A stretch of 64,000 bases of DNA from Methanolobus vulcani (GTDB lineage Archaea; Halobacteriota; Methanosarcinia; Methanosarcinales; Methanosarcinaceae), in NCBI RefSeq assembly GCF_006546655.1, contig NZ_VIAQ01000015.1:588757-652756 (forward strand). Reading direction: 5' to 3'. Both the position numbers and the translations under genes were made by a program. The number at the start of each line of letters is the position of its first letter. The first letter of the stretch is position 1. Below, piece by piece: positions 11,595 through 21,229 of this stretch. The notes under the pieces are model-generated. The model made no database searches. It was not told the DNA's origin and saw only the letters and a program-made list of their open reading frames with translations.

Positions 11595-13400
11595 TTAGTT
11601 AAATTTTTTCCTAATAGGATGTTTCTGTACTTGTTTGAGTATGTTTTCAATTTTACCAGCAGATAATTCCAAACTTGGTGGAGTCTGCATTTCGATTTCA
11701 ACATCACTACCTTTAATTTTGATAATAGAAGGAGAAATCATTATCATTATTAAAAACAAATCCAATAATAGATAAAGATTCCAATTGATACTGAAAAAAG
11801 TAAAGGCAGGATGAATAATAATTGATAACAAAAAAAAGCCAAATAATGTCACAAAAGTAATCTCTCTAATTTCGCAGTATACAGGTGAATCCATCCACCA
11901 ATTCCACCAATGAGGTTTGACATGATAGTCCCAGATATTAGATAACAATTCATCTGCAGATTTACATAGTTTTTCAAAGTCTTCATTTAAAACATAATCT
12001 TTTCTTTTTTTCATCTTCTTCATGAGATCTCTACAACTCTTTAATTTGTCTAATGCAGTAAGAGAATCATTGATTTTATAATAAAAATACCCAATAAAAT
12101 AGAGTGTATATGGTTCAATTATATCGTCATCAGTATCCATCATTTTCTCCAAATCCCGAATAATTGAAAGAATCCGGTCTTGATATTTTGCTTTATTTGA
12201 AGAAAGAGATAGTTCTGCATCCAAATATCTAGCATAAACATCCCACAAAAATGACATTTTATCATCTAAGTTAAAAGACATTGCTGTTTTAAAACAAGAA
12301 CTTGATTCATGGTAATCTTGTAGCTCCATTGCAATTTTACCTTTTAAGAACCATAAATTCGAATTATAAGGCTCAATCTTAAGTGCTTTCTCTAGTTCAT
12401 TCGAAGCATTGTCTATAACGCTTCTATCCAAAAAAAGACGTACTATCTTAATATATGGAAAAATGAATTTTTCATTGCATTCTATTGATTTTTCAAAGGC
12501 TTGTCGTGCTTTTTCATATTTACCAAGCTTATCTAGAGAAATACCTTTCATGAACCAGGCAAATTCCCCATCCGATTTAAGTTCTATAGATTTATCATAA
12601 GCTTCTAAGGCTTCTTCATAGTTATCAAGCTTAGCTAGAGTAAAACCTTTCATGTACCAAGTAGATGCATCATCCGGTTCAAGCTCTATAGATTTATTAA
12701 AAGCTTCTAAGGCATCTTCATAGTTACCAAGGGAATTTAGAGTAGAACCTTTCATGTACCAAGCAAATGCAGCAGCATCCGATTCAAGTTCTATAGATTT
12801 ATCATAAATTTCTAAGGCTTCTTCATAGTTACCAAGGCTAGCCAGAGTAGAACCTTTCATGCACCAAGTAAATGCATTATCTGGTTCAAGTTCTATAGAT
12901 TTATCATAAGCTTCTAAGGCTTCTTCATAGTTACCAAGGGAATCCAGAGTAGAACCTTTCACGCCCCAAGTAAATGCATCATCTGGTTCAAGTTCTATAG
13001 ATTTATCATAAGCTTCTAAGGCTTCTTCATAGTTACCAATGGAATCTAGAGTGGAACCTTTCATGTACCAAGTAGATGCATTATCTGGTTCGAGCTCTAT
13101 AGATTTATTAAAAGCTTCTAAGGCTTCTTCATATTTACCAAGCTTAGCTAGAGTAGGACCTTTCATGTACCAAATAGATGCATTATCTGGTTCAAGCTCT
13201 AAAGATTTATTAAAAGCTTCTAAGGCTTCTTCATAGTTACCAATGGAATCTAGAGTAGAACCTTTCATGAACCAAGTAAATGCATTATCTGGCTCAAGTT
13301 CTATAGATTTATCATAAGCTTCTAAGGCTTCTTCATTGTTATTAAGTCCTGAAAGTTCAAGTCCCTTTTTAAACCACTTATTACTACTATCAGAATTCAT
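11595..13400 (-). CDS. TPR-repeat protein with C-terminal membrane hairpin
   Basis: About 601 residues. Nine nearly identical 34-residue TPR units (consensus NYEEALEAYDKSIELEPD) fill residues 5-310, and more divergent TPR-like helices run to about 480. Two hydrophobic segments follow (about 520-570, around FVTLFGFFLLSIII and LLLDLFLIMIMI), then a short charged tail. TPRs form superhelical protein-binding scaffolds; here the scaffold appears tethered to the membrane. The ATG at 13400 is chosen; an in-frame GTG two codons earlier (13406) is possible. Repeat number suggests recent expansion by unequal recombination. The partner is unknown, and neither neighbour gives a functional hint. Confidence 0.8.
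   Translation of the reverse strand: MNSDSSNKWFKKGLELSGLNNNEEALEAYDKSIELEPDNAFTWFMKGSTLDSIGNYEEALEAFNKSLELEPDNASIWYMKGPTLAKLGKYEEALEAFNKSIELEPDNASTWYMKGSTLDSIGNYEEALEAYDKSIELEPDDAFTWGVKGSTLDSLGNYEEALEAYDKSIELEPDNAFTWCMKGSTLASLGNYEEALEIYDKSIELESDAAAFAWYMKGSTLNSLGNYEDALEAFNKSIELEPDDASTWYMKGFTLAKLDNYEEALEAYDKSIELKSDGEFAWFMKGISLDKLGKYEKARQAFEKSIECNEKFIFPYIKIVRLFLDRSVIDNASNELEKALKIEPYNSNLWFLKGKIAMELQDYHESSSCFKTAMSFNLDDKMSFLWDVYARYLDAELSLSSNKAKYQDRILSIIRDLEKMMDTDDDIIEPYTLYFIGYFYYKINDSLTALDKLKSCRDLMKKMKKRKDYVLNEDFEKLCKSADELLSNIWDYHVKPHWWNWWMDSPVYCEIREITFVTLFGFFLLSIIIHPAFTFFSINWNLYLLLDLFLIMIMISPSIIKIKGSDVEIEMQTPPSLELSAGKIENILKQVQKHPIRKKFN
12490..13390 (-). repeat. 102-bp direct repeats encoding TPR units
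   Basis: About nine tandem units of 102 bp (one of 105 bp, near 12770) with long identical stretches such as TTCTAAGGCTTCTTCATAGT. They are coding repeats within the TPR gene. Confidence 0.85.
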
Positions 13401-13760
13401 GTTCACTCAAATTAGATATTTTTAATTGAATATTTCATAACTTCAAAGAATTTAATGTTTTGCAAATGATTTTTCAAGAAAAGATACCTGACTTTTTTCC
13501 ATTGGAACTTTTTTCTTTATAGGACTGTTATTTCCTTTTAGCTAAATACCGTTACTAAGCGCACAAGATAGCGTTTTCGCAAAACGGATACATATAACAA
13601 ATACATCTCTCTACCCAGCATTTGCGCCGCTTCACGAAGCATTTAGCTTTTCAGAAGTATCTAATGATCATACATAATTTATTTATTCCTTTTTTAGAGC
13701 CACTAAGCTAACAAAGTAAAAGTAATAATTCATCTTTAGGCTTAAGATTTAGAAAAAAAG
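13401..13760. other. Intergenic stretch without a supported gene
   Basis: About 360 bp, upstream of the TPR gene and downstream of tRNA-Thr. It has AT-rich flanks and a less AT-rich centre (13555-13650) with small inverted elements such as GCGTTTTCGCAAAACG. A 34-codon minus-strand ORF here has no recognisable features, so I do not call it a gene. Confidence 0.5.
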
Positions 13761-13832
13761 AGCCCCTGGAGAGATTCGAACCCTCGGCCTGCTGATTACG
13801 AATCAGCCGCTATACCGCTAAGCCACAGAGGC
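13761..13832 (-). tRNA. tRNA-Thr (anticodon CGU)
   Basis: Minus-strand cloverleaf. The 7-bp acceptor GCCTCTG pairs with CAGGGGC with one G-U. The D arm contains TAGCGG. The anticodon stem GCTGA/TCAGC closes the loop TTCGTAA, so the anticodon is CGU, reading ACG. The T arm contains GGTTCGAATC. The discriminator is U, common for Thr. CCA is not encoded and there is no intron. Confidence 0.93.
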
Positions 13833-13896
13833 AAAACTGAACGACAGTATAATCCTATATAACGATTTAATAATTGCGCTCAGCTATTAATATCGG

Positions 13897-14898
13897 CTAG
13901 AGCACTCTCACTTCAATGCAGACATTGAACTGGTGCGGTGCATAGGAACGAACAACTCGTGACTCTACAAGTTCTGTAGTTCTTCCTGCTCTTTTTGCAG
14001 CCTCATCGATAAGTTTCAGGGAACTCTCAAAAAGGTCGTCCTCAGGAGTAATATCGTAATAGTGAATTATGCCATTTGGTGCACAAATTTTCACAGCAGC
14101 GTCAAGGAAATCATTTGCATTGTGGGGCAGGTTCATAATCACATGATCTGCGATACCGGCATATTTTTCAGCTTCAAGGTTAGCATCGCCTTCTATAGCT
14201 TCCACGTTTGGAACTGAATTGAGCTCAACATTGCGGCGCAGGAACTCAACAGCATCCGGGTTCTTGTCGATGGCGATTACACGGATGTCAGGACTCTTCC
14301 TGGCAAACATTATGCTGTACGGGCCGACACCTGCAAACATATCCACAACCGTTTCGCCCTTTTTAATCTGCTCAAGGATGCGTGAACGCTCGGTTGCAAG
14401 GCGTGGTGTGAAATAAGCTCTTTCAAGGTCGATGTAGAATCTTGAACCATATTCCCGATGGATTGTAGATGTCCGGTCCTCTCCTGCAACAGTCCTGAAC
14501 CTGCGGGTTCTGAACTCTCCCTCAACAGGACTCTGGGCTGCAAGTACAGTCTTAACGTTCTTCTTCACTTTCATGATGGCATCTGCCACCTTCTCAGGTT
14601 TAGCAACGTCATCCTCGATGAGTGCGATATCTCCGACTATCTCAAAATGAGGTACAACATCCAGCAGGTCTTCAAGTTTAAGCTGACCTTTCTGCTCCTC
14701 AAACTCATACTCGGTAAGTTCAAACTCTCCGGGAAGTTCCTTAAGTTCTACTTCCTCTGGTTTACGTGTGAGTGGAAGTAAAAGGAAATCTCCATCTGAG
14801 CTAATGCGTGCAGAATTATCCAGCAGGTCCATTTCCAGCAGTAACCTGCGTATTGGCTCACCTTTTTTCTTCAGGACTTTGATGCAACTTTTATTCAT
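13897..14898 (-). CDS. trm5: tRNA (guanine-37-N1)-methyltransferase, archaeal Trm5
   Basis: About 333 residues. Transfers methyl from S-adenosylmethionine to G37 next to the anticodon, preventing frameshifting. An amino-terminal domain is followed by a Rossmann methyltransferase fold with the SAM-binding motif VVDMFAGVGPYS, the acidic IAIDKNP and the catalytic-region motif NLPHNA (the family's NLP). The upstream part REYGSRFYIDLERAYF is typical of Trm5. Start chosen at ATG 14898 (MNKSCIKVL), 2 nt after the lysE stop codon, because the longer frame would overlap lysE. The two are probably translationally coupled. Confidence 0.92.
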   Translation of the reverse strand: MNKSCIKVLKKKGEPIRRLLLEMDLLDNSARISSDGDFLLLPLTRKPEEVELKELPGEFELTEYEFEEQKGQLKLEDLLDVVPHFEIVGDIALIEDDVAKPEKVADAIMKVKKNVKTVLAAQSPVEGEFRTRRFRTVAGEDRTSTIHREYGSRFYIDLERAYFTPRLATERSRILEQIKKGETVVDMFAGVGPYSIMFARKSPDIRVIAIDKNPDAVEFLRRNVELNSVPNVEAIEGDANLEAEKYAGIADHVIMNLPHNANDFLDAAVKICAPNGIIHYYDITPEDDLFESSLKLIDEAAKRAGRTTELVESRVVRSYAPHQFNVCIEVRVL

Positions 14899-14900
14899 TT

Positions 14901-15512
14901 CTACATACCTATAATGAACCATGATCCAAAAAGGACAAGGAACAGTCCGCAAGAAAGCAACACTCTTTCATAAACCTTTGGGGACATGAGTTTCTTTCCC
15001 TTGCTGAAAGATGTGGAAACAACTGTAAAATATCCAAGGTCAGCAAGCCAGTGTCCAACCATAAACATCACGGCTGCAATTATGCCTATCTCAAGTCCTT
15101 GAAGTATAAGAGCACTTCCGGCTGCAAGCCACCAAAGCCAGAAATAAGGGTTTGATGCCGAGGTTACTATTCCTGCTAACACAGGTTTTGATGTGGCTTT
15201 ATCGTGTTCGTGCATCGAACTTGCAGCACCTTTTGCATTCTTCATTGTCAGGAGTCCAAACACAACAAGTGTGGCTCCTCCAAGAATTGATATTGCCATA
15301 ACCGTGTTGTCACTGACTGCTGTAATACCATAGATTATCAATACGCAAACAAGGAATTCCAGGATTGCATGACCTACAAAGACCTCAGGTCCTGCTTTCC
15401 ATCCTCTTTTCAGGGATGTGTCTATTGTCACAAAAAGCATTGGTCCTGGCACAAGTGCTCCGGTCATTCCCATGGCAAATCCAATTGCCAGCATCTCCAG
15501 TAGTTCGAACAT
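14901..15512 (-). CDS. LysE/RhtB family amino acid exporter
   Basis: 203 residues and about six hydrophobic helices, typical of the LysE superfamily. The amino-terminal GALVPGPMLFVTIDTSLKRG matches the family's conserved PGP motif with a following charged turn. ASNPYFWLWW in the middle matches the second conserved NP/W region. Family role: proton-driven export of amino acids or similar small molecules; the substrate is not predictable. It lies directly upstream of trm5 with a 2-nt gap, and no clear ribosome-binding site is seen at its own start, so its RNA may be nearly leaderless. Confidence 0.85.
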   Translation of the reverse strand: MFELLEMLAIGFAMGMTGALVPGPMLFVTIDTSLKRGWKAGPEVFVGHAILEFLVCVLIIYGITAVSDNTVMAISILGGATLVVFGLLTMKNAKGAASSMHEHDKATSKPVLAGIVTSASNPYFWLWWLAAGSALILQGLEIGIIAAVMFMVGHWLADLGYFTVVSTSFSKGKKLMSPKVYERVLLSCGLFLVLFGSWFIIGM

Positions 15513-15628
15513 AGTCTACACTGCTAAATCAGGCTGAATATTAAAAAAGATTTGTAAAAAAAGTATATGTAACAAAGGAAGTGGTGGTACAGTCTTCCTT
15601 TGTCAGATTAAATTTTCTTGTTTATTAC

Positions 15629-16642
15629 TTAGAGAATAATCTCAATGTCAAGCTCTTCTGCAAGCTCTTTGTACCTGTTACGGATGGTAACTTCAGTTAC
15701 ACCTGCAACATCAGCGACCTCACGCTGTGTACGGCGCTCGCCACAAAGGATTGAAGCAATGTAAATTGCTGCTGCTGCTACACCAGTTGGACCACGGCCA
15801 CTGGTAAGCTCCTTCTCGGAAGCCTGCCTGAGAATCTCCACACCTCTGGACTGTACTTCACCTTTAAGGTTAAGTCCCGAACAGAACCTTGGTACGTAGT
15901 CTATTGGTGAGGTTGGCATGAGTTTCAGTGAAAGCTCTCTTGAGATGAAACGGTATGTTCTTCCAATCTCTTTCCTGCTTACCCTTGATACTTCTCCGAT
16001 CTCGTCAAGTGTTCTTGGAACACTGCACTGACGGCATGCTGCATAAAGTGCTGCTGCTGCAACACCTTCAATACTTCTTCCACGGATGAGGTTCTTGTCA
16101 ACTGCCTTCCTGTAAACTACAGCGGCAGTTTCACGTACAGTTCTTGGCAGACCAAGAGCTGATGCCATACGGTCAAGTTCAGACAGAGCGAACGCAAGGT
16201 TCCTTTCCGTAGCGTTACTTACTCTTATCCTACGTTGCCATTTTCTCAACCTGTAAAGCTGTGCCCTGTTCTTTGATGAAATGGATTTACCGTATGAGTC
16301 ACGGTTTCTCCAGTCGATCATTGTGGACAGACCTTTGTCGTGGATGGTGTAGGTCATTGGTGCACCTACACGGGAACGCTTCATCCTCTGGTCATGATCG
16401 AAAGCACGCCATTCTGGTCCTTCGTCAACAAATTCTGCGTCAACTACAAGTCCACAGTCAGAACATACGAGTTCAGCTCTCTCGTAGTCCTGTACAAGGT
16501 TGCGGCTGCCACACTCAGGACACTGAACTTTTGCTTTTTCTACTTCAGCGCTCTTATCTTTTTCTTTACGTGCTTTGATCATTGCACGTATCTTCTCCCT
16601 TTCGGAAGTATCGGAATATCGTACCCTTTCTACTTCGACCAT
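15629..16642 (-). CDS. tfb: Transcription initiation factor IIB
   Basis: 337 residues. A zinc ribbon has Cys 41, 44, 60 and 63 (CPECG, CSDCG). The B-reader/linker follows with EWRAFD and then two cyclin folds (about 150-240 and 245-337). The second repeat ends in a helix-turn-helix, [20 protein letters not shown], which recognises the BRE upstream of the TATA box. The protein bridges TBP and RNA polymerase. A basic, Lys/Glu-rich extension of about 35 residues precedes the ribbon. gar1 lies about 105 bp upstream on the same strand, a frequent archaeal neighbour. Confidence 0.97.
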   Translation of the reverse strand: MVEVERVRYSDTSEREKIRAMIKARKEKDKSAEVEKAKVQCPECGSRNLVQDYERAELVCSDCGLVVDAEFVDEGPEWRAFDHDQRMKRSRVGAPMTYTIHDKGLSTMIDWRNRDSYGKSISSKNRAQLYRLRKWQRRIRVSNATERNLAFALSELDRMASALGLPRTVRETAAVVYRKAVDKNLIRGRSIEGVAAAALYAACRQCSVPRTLDEIGEVSRVSRKEIGRTYRFISRELSLKLMPTSPIDYVPRFCSGLNLKGEVQSRGVEILRQASEKELTSGRGPTGVAAAAIYIASILCGERRTQREVADVAGVTEVTIRNRYKELAEELDIEIIL

Positions 16643-16747
16643 TCATATCACCTTTAAAGAATCTCTCATGAAAATATATTTGATATGTTCATCCTCAATC
16701 ATTCACAGCTCACAACATAAGTAATATATCATATAACCTGCAATCTC

Positions 16748-17008
16748 TTATTGAACGTAAACCCGTTCGTTCACAAGTCGTTCCAGTCCGGGAGCTACAA
16801 CTCTCCTGTCAGGCTTCAGAGTAAAATAAGGCTGATCAACAGGACCAAATATGCCGGAAACCTTTCCGATGGGTTTTATGGATTTGTCAAGAACAAAAGA
16901 GTTTATTCGGGGCAAGTCCCTCATAGACCCGGAAAACTGTTTTTCATCGCCTCTTACGACGATTTCGTTTTGCTTAGAAATGTGCAGGATTTGACCTAAT
17001 CGTTTCAT
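16748..17008 (-). CDS. gar1: H/ACA RNA-protein complex component Gar1
   Basis: 86 residues, the usual size of archaeal Gar1. The compact beta-barrel core contains KPIGKVSGIFGPVDQPYF, the family signature, and the C-terminal VNERVYV is also typical. Gar1 binds Cbf5 and promotes substrate turnover in RNA-guided pseudouridylation. Its place before tfb agrees with archaeal gene order. A TATA-like TTTATATAAC on the minus strand near 17060 would place its start about 30 nt upstream of the ATG. Confidence 0.93.
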   Translation of the reverse strand: MKRLGQILHISKQNEIVVRGDEKQFSGSMRDLPRINSFVLDKSIKPIGKVSGIFGPVDQPYFTLKPDRRVVAPGLERLVNERVYVQ

Positions 17009-17330
17009 GTGTCTTCGTTTATTTTATTTAGGTTTTTGTACTATATGTTCCGCTTATGTTATATAAATGTATCGTAAGCATTTTAATATTAGTTTTTTTC
17101 AGTACAAAAACATATCTATGATCTTCAAGACTATGGCTTAATTGAATCATAATGCTATTTCATTATGTATAGCCACAGATTTATGCTTTATTACTAATAA
17201 TTGTGACAAATTTTCATAAGACCACATTTGTTTACAATATATTTTTATAATTTTGGTGGAATTTAATGAATTTTATCATCATGTGTATTTTTTAAATCCA
17301 TGTAAATATATGCATACCATGTTATATTTT

Positions 17331-17385
17331 CACAGACCACAACCTTAAAGTTATAAAAGAACAATTGTGGCACGACTTAATACTA
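17331..17385 (+). promoter_or_regulatory. ppdK promoter with inverted repeat around the TATA box
   Basis: A TATA-like GTTATAAAAGA lies at 17350-17360, expected to start RNA near 17383, about 43 nt before the GTG. The box is framed by CCACAA (17337-17342) and TTGTGG (17365-17370), a 6-bp inverted repeat with 22 bp between. The rest of the 17009-17425 gap is AT-rich, with related CCACA/TGTGG-like words near 17171 and 17222, and holds no gene. Confidence 0.45.
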
Positions 17386-17425
17386 ATTGAATGTCCATCA
17401 TATTTTTATGCATGGAGGAAATTCG

Positions 17426-20083
17426 GTGGCAGATAACAAATTCGTATATTTTTTCGGAAACGAAGAAACTGAAGGTAAAAATAGTATGAAAGATCTGCTG
17501 GGTGGCAAAGGAGCCAACCTGGCAGAGATGGCCAATCTGGGAATCCCTGTTCCACCAGGATTTACTATAACAACGGAAGTTTGTTTACTTTATCTTGAAA
17601 AAGGGGTTTATCCTGAAGAGGTTATAGACCAGATAAATAACGCAGTAATAAAGCTCGAAAAGGTAACTGGCAAGAAGTTTGGAGATACTGAAAATCCTTT
17701 ACTTATTTCTGTCAGGTCCGGTGCAAGAGTATCCATGCCAGGAATGATGGACACTGTTCTGAATCTTGGTCTTAATGATGATACGGTCATAGGTCTGTCT
17801 AAGAAGACAGGCAATGACAGATTTGCCTATGACAGTTACCGCAGGTTCCTCACCATGTTTGGTGATGTCGTACTTGACATTGAACATGAGAAGTTCGAAT
17901 CTGCTCTTAGTGCTAAGAAAAAGACTCTTGGTGTTATACAGGATACAGAGCTTGATGCATCTGCCCTAAAGGAACTTGCAGAGCAGTTCAAGGAAATCAT
18001 AAGGAAAGAAACCGGCACTGATTTCCCTCAGGAGCCACGCAAGCAGCTCCAGATGGCAATAGATGCAGTTTTCAACTCATGGAACAACCAGCGTGCTATC
18101 ACTTACAGGCGTCTTAACAATATTCCTGGTAAGTGGGGTACAGCCGTTAATGTGCAGTCCATGGTTTATGGTAACATGGGTGAGACATCAGGAACTGGTG
18201 TGGCATTTACAAGAGACCCTGCAACAGGAGATAAACGCTTCTTCGGTGAATATCTCATGAATGCACAGGGTGAGGATGTCGTAGCAGGTATAAGGACACC
18301 TGAGCCAATATCCACTCTCAAGGATAACCTGCCTGAAGCATATGCAAGGCTTGAAGCTATCTATCATAAACTGGAGGATCACTTCAGGGATATGCAGGAT
18401 ATTGAGTTCACCATTGAGGAAGGTAAACTGTTCATGCTGCAGACTCGTACTGGTAAACGAACTGCGGCGGCGGCGTTAAAAATTGCTGTTGATATGGTCA
18501 ATGAAGGTCTCATTGACAAACGAACAGCAGTCACAAGAGTTTCCCCTGAACAGATCGATCGTCTTTTACATCCTACCCTTGATTCACAGGCCGAATTTGA
18601 AGTTCTTGCTACCGGCCTTCCAGCATCCCCCGGCGCGGCCGTGGGTAAAGTTGTTTTCACTGCAGAGCATGCTGAAGAGATGGCAAAAGCCAATGAAAAG
18701 GTAATTCTGGTACGTACTGAAACTTCACCGGAAGATATTGGCGGCATGGATGCAGCACAGGGAATCCTTACCGTAAGAGGTGGAATGACCTCACACGCAG
18801 CAGTAGTTGCAAGAGGTATGGGTAAGCCATGTGTTGCAGGATGTGGTTCAGTAACTATTGATATGGCAAGTTGCGCATTCTCTGTTTCTGATGTTACCAT
18901 CAACGAAGGAGATTATGTGACCATTGACGGAAGCACAGGTAGTCTCATTCTTGGCGAAGTTGAACTTGTAACACCAGGTGTAAGCGGAGAACTTGATACT
19001 CTTCTTTCCTGGGCGGACGAGATAAGGGAAATGGGTGTCAGGACAAATGCAGACACACCTCACGATGCTCAGGTTGCAAGGGACTTCGGTGCTGAAGGTA
19101 TCGGACTTTGCAGAACAGAACACATGTTCTTTGGAGAAGATCGTATTCCTGCAGTAAGGGAAATGATTCTGGCAGAAGATACGGAAGTCAGGAAAGCAGC
19201 TCTTGACAAGCTCCTTCCAATGCAGAAGGAAGATTTCATCGGTCTTTTCAAAGTCATGGATGGTCTCCCTGTAACAATTCGTCTCCTTGACCCACCACTG
19301 CATGAATTCCTTCCTAAACATGAAGAACTTGCAGACAAACTCAGATCACTGGAAGCTGAAAAAGGAAGTGACAGTGAGATTGAGCGCATTAAGAAGATCA
19401 TGGAACGTGTTGATTCAATGGTAGAGGTAAACCCGATGCTTGGACATCGCGGATGCCGTCTTGGAATCACCTATCCTGAGATCTATGAGATGCAGGTTCG
19501 TGCTATAATCGAAGCAGCATGTGAGCTTAAAGCAGGTGGAATGGATATTGTTCCTGAAATCATGATTCCTCTTGTATCACACGTAAACGAACTCCGGTCC
19601 ACAAAGGAAGATCTTGTAGAAGTTGCTGAATCTGTCATGGCTGAGAAAAACTGTAAATTTGATTATCTTGTAGGTACAATGATCGAACTTCCAAGAGCAG
19701 CTCTTACAGCAGATAAGATCGCTGAAGAGGCTGAGTTCTTCTCATTCGGAACCAATGACCTTACACAGACAACATTTGGTTTCAGCAGGGATGATGCAGG
19801 TAAGTTCCTTCCAGTTTACATTGAGAATTCCATTCTGCCAAGCGACCCATTCGCAGTCCTTGATCAGGAAGGCGTAGGTGAACTTGTCAAGATAGGTATT
19901 GAGAAGGGACGTTCCACAAGACCTGATATTAAGATAGGAATTTGTGGTGAACATGGTGGAGAACCAAGCTCTGTTAAGTTCGGATACAACATCGGACTTA
20001 ATTATGTAAGTTGTTCTCCTTTCCGTGTGCCAATTGCAAGACTTGCAGCAGCACAGGCAGTAATTGAAAAGCAGGATAACTAA
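17426..20083 (+). CDS. ppdK: Pyruvate, phosphate dikinase
   Basis: About 885 residues, the normal family length. Interconverts pyruvate + ATP + Pi and phosphoenolpyruvate + AMP + PPi; in methanogens it feeds gluconeogenesis from pyruvate. The amino-terminal ATP-grasp domain starts with VYFFG and contains LLGGKGANLAEM. The swivelling domain carries the phospho-His in GGMTSHAAVVARG (about residue 457). The C-terminal TIM barrel ends with the catalytic Cys in GICGEHGGEP (about 839). GTG 17426 is chosen because GGAGGA sits 6 nt before it; the longer TTG-start frame (17387) would cover that site and add 13 atypical residues. It is monocistronic, with T-rich DNA after the stop. Confidence 0.95.
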   Translation: MADNKFVYFFGNEETEGKNSMKDLLGGKGANLAEMANLGIPVPPGFTITTEVCLLYLEKGVYPEEVIDQINNAVIKLEKVTGKKFGDTENPLLISVRSGARVSMPGMMDTVLNLGLNDDTVIGLSKKTGNDRFAYDSYRRFLTMFGDVVLDIEHEKFESALSAKKKTLGVIQDTELDASALKELAEQFKEIIRKETGTDFPQEPRKQLQMAIDAVFNSWNNQRAITYRRLNNIPGKWGTAVNVQSMVYGNMGETSGTGVAFTRDPATGDKRFFGEYLMNAQGEDVVAGIRTPEPISTLKDNLPEAYARLEAIYHKLEDHFRDMQDIEFTIEEGKLFMLQTRTGKRTAAAALKIAVDMVNEGLIDKRTAVTRVSPEQIDRLLHPTLDSQAEFEVLATGLPASPGAAVGKVVFTAEHAEEMAKANEKVILVRTETSPEDIGGMDAAQGILTVRGGMTSHAAVVARGMGKPCVAGCGSVTIDMASCAFSVSDVTINEGDYVTIDGSTGSLILGEVELVTPGVSGELDTLLSWADEIREMGVRTNADTPHDAQVARDFGAEGIGLCRTEHMFFGEDRIPAVREMILAEDTEVRKAALDKLLPMQKEDFIGLFKVMDGLPVTIRLLDPPLHEFLPKHEELADKLRSLEAEKGSDSEIERIKKIMERVDSMVEVNPMLGHRGCRLGITYPEIYEMQVRAIIEAACELKAGGMDIVPEIMIPLVSHVNELRSTKEDLVEVAESVMAEKNCKFDYLVGTMIELPRAALTADKIAEEAEFFSFGTNDLTQTTFGFSRDDAGKFLPVYIENSILPSDPFAVLDQEGVGELVKIGIEKGRSTRPDIKIGICGEHGGEPSSVKFGYNIGLNYVSCSPFRVPIARLAAAQAVIEKQDN

Positions 20084-20128
20084 GTCCTGATTTCAATTTA
20101 TTTTCTTTTTTTGTTTTGTCCTTAAATT
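20084..20128 (+). terminator. T-rich transcription stop region after ppdK
   Basis: The stop codon is followed by dense T runs (TTTATTTTCTTTTTTTGTTT near 20098-20117), the usual archaeal termination signal. The convergent idsA gene ends 115 bp further on. Confidence 0.5.
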
Positions 20129-20241
20129 TGATTCATTTTCAACTTAAGCAGTAGCTTTGAATTTTTTCAAAAGCACAGCTCAGTGGCAAAAATAGTCTAA
20201 ACTAAATATGTGATTAAATTAAAAGAAAAAAGAAGGACAGA

Positions 20242-21210
20242 TCAGTATGATCTTGTGATCATATAATCTGCAATTGCTTTGAGTATTGTTTTAGCTTCAG
20301 AATCTTCAACAACGTCAAGAAGCTCCTTGCCCTTTGCAATGTAGTCAAGTGCAAGATCCCTTACGTAATCAATGGAACCCGCATCTTCAAGCTGTTTCAC
20401 AGCTTCATTGATCTCTTCGGTTGTTGCTTCTCCTTTTCCAAAAATCTTGATATTAACACCTTTGTTAAGTGCATGTATGGCAATGAGGGTTTTCTTACCT
20501 TCCATGAGGTCACTTCCTCTTACCTTACCAAGAATCTCTTCAGGAGTTGTCATGTCGATGACATCATCATAGATCTGGAATGCAATGCCAATGAGTCTTC
20601 CACATTCATAGAACGCATCTGATACTTCCTCGGATGCTCCTCCAAGAATTGCACCGATCTGCATTGAAGCTGCATAGAGTACACCGGTTTTCTTCTCGAT
20701 CATCTCAAGGTATTCTTCCTTTGTGACATCGTCGCGGTCTTCAAATTCAACATCCATCCACTGGCCTTCACAGATATCCCTGCAGGCCTTGGAAAGAATA
20801 TCGATACATTTAAGATTGCGTTCAGGTGCTCCTACTTTTGTACGTGTAAGTATTTCGAAAGCCTTTGAATAAAGGGTATCTCCTGCAAGGATAGCTCCTG
20901 CTTCTCCCCATTTTACATGGACTGCAGGCATTCCTCGGCGAATATCGTCCCTGTCCATTATATCATCATGGACAAGTGTGAAATTGTGGACAAGTTCAAC
21001 TGCTACTGCTGCAGGAAGAACGGTTTCAAGATCAGAGCCAACAGCTTCTGCTGCGAGTATCACTGTTGCCGGTCGAAGTCTTTTTCCACCAGCATCAGGA
21101 AGATATCTTGCTGCCTTGTAAAGTTCATACGGCTTGTCAATTGGTAAGTATTCCTCTATTCCTTTATCGACGTGTGATGAACGTTTTTTAATCTCTTCAA
21201 TAAGATCCAT
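20242..21210 (-). CDS. idsA: Geranylgeranyl/farnesyl diphosphate synthase
   Basis: About 322 residues. Condenses isopentenyl diphosphate with allylic diphosphates to the C20 chain of archaeal ether lipids. Both aspartate-rich motifs are present: the first DDIMDRDD (about residue 80), the second YDDVID (about 210), plus GGKRLRP near the amino end. ATG 21210 (MDLIEEIKKRS) is preferred because it matches the family start and has GGGA upstream. An in-frame ATG at 21240 would overlap the RNase J end. It is the last gene of the isoprenoid/RNA cluster, immediately after RNase J. Confidence 0.92.
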   Translation of the reverse strand: MDLIEEIKKRSSHVDKGIEEYLPIDKPYELYKAARYLPDAGGKRLRPATVILAAEAVGSDLETVLPAAVAVELVHNFTLVHDDIMDRDDIRRGMPAVHVKWGEAGAILAGDTLYSKAFEILTRTKVGAPERNLKCIDILSKACRDICEGQWMDVEFEDRDDVTKEEYLEMIEKKTGVLYAASMQIGAILGGASEEVSDAFYECGRLIGIAFQIYDDVIDMTTPEEILGKVRGSDLMEGKKTLIAIHALNKGVNIKIFGKGEATTEEINEAVKQLEDAGSIDYVRDLALDYIAKGKELLDVVEDSEAKTILKAIADYMITRSY

Positions 21211-21229
21211 AAACATCCCTTTTTTAATT

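Noticed and set aside
12490..13390. Regular 102-bp repeats as a possible CRISPR or satellite
   Set aside because: Units are in frame, encode 34-residue TPR motifs, and have no spacers of unique sequence.
13545..13650. Inverted words near GCGTTTTCGCAAAACG as an attachment site or mobile element end
   Set aside because: No integrase, no direct repeat partner and no transposase nearby.
17387..17425. Longer amino end for ppdK from TTG 17387
   Set aside because: It contains the GGAGGA ribosome-binding site for GTG 17426 and does not fit the family start.
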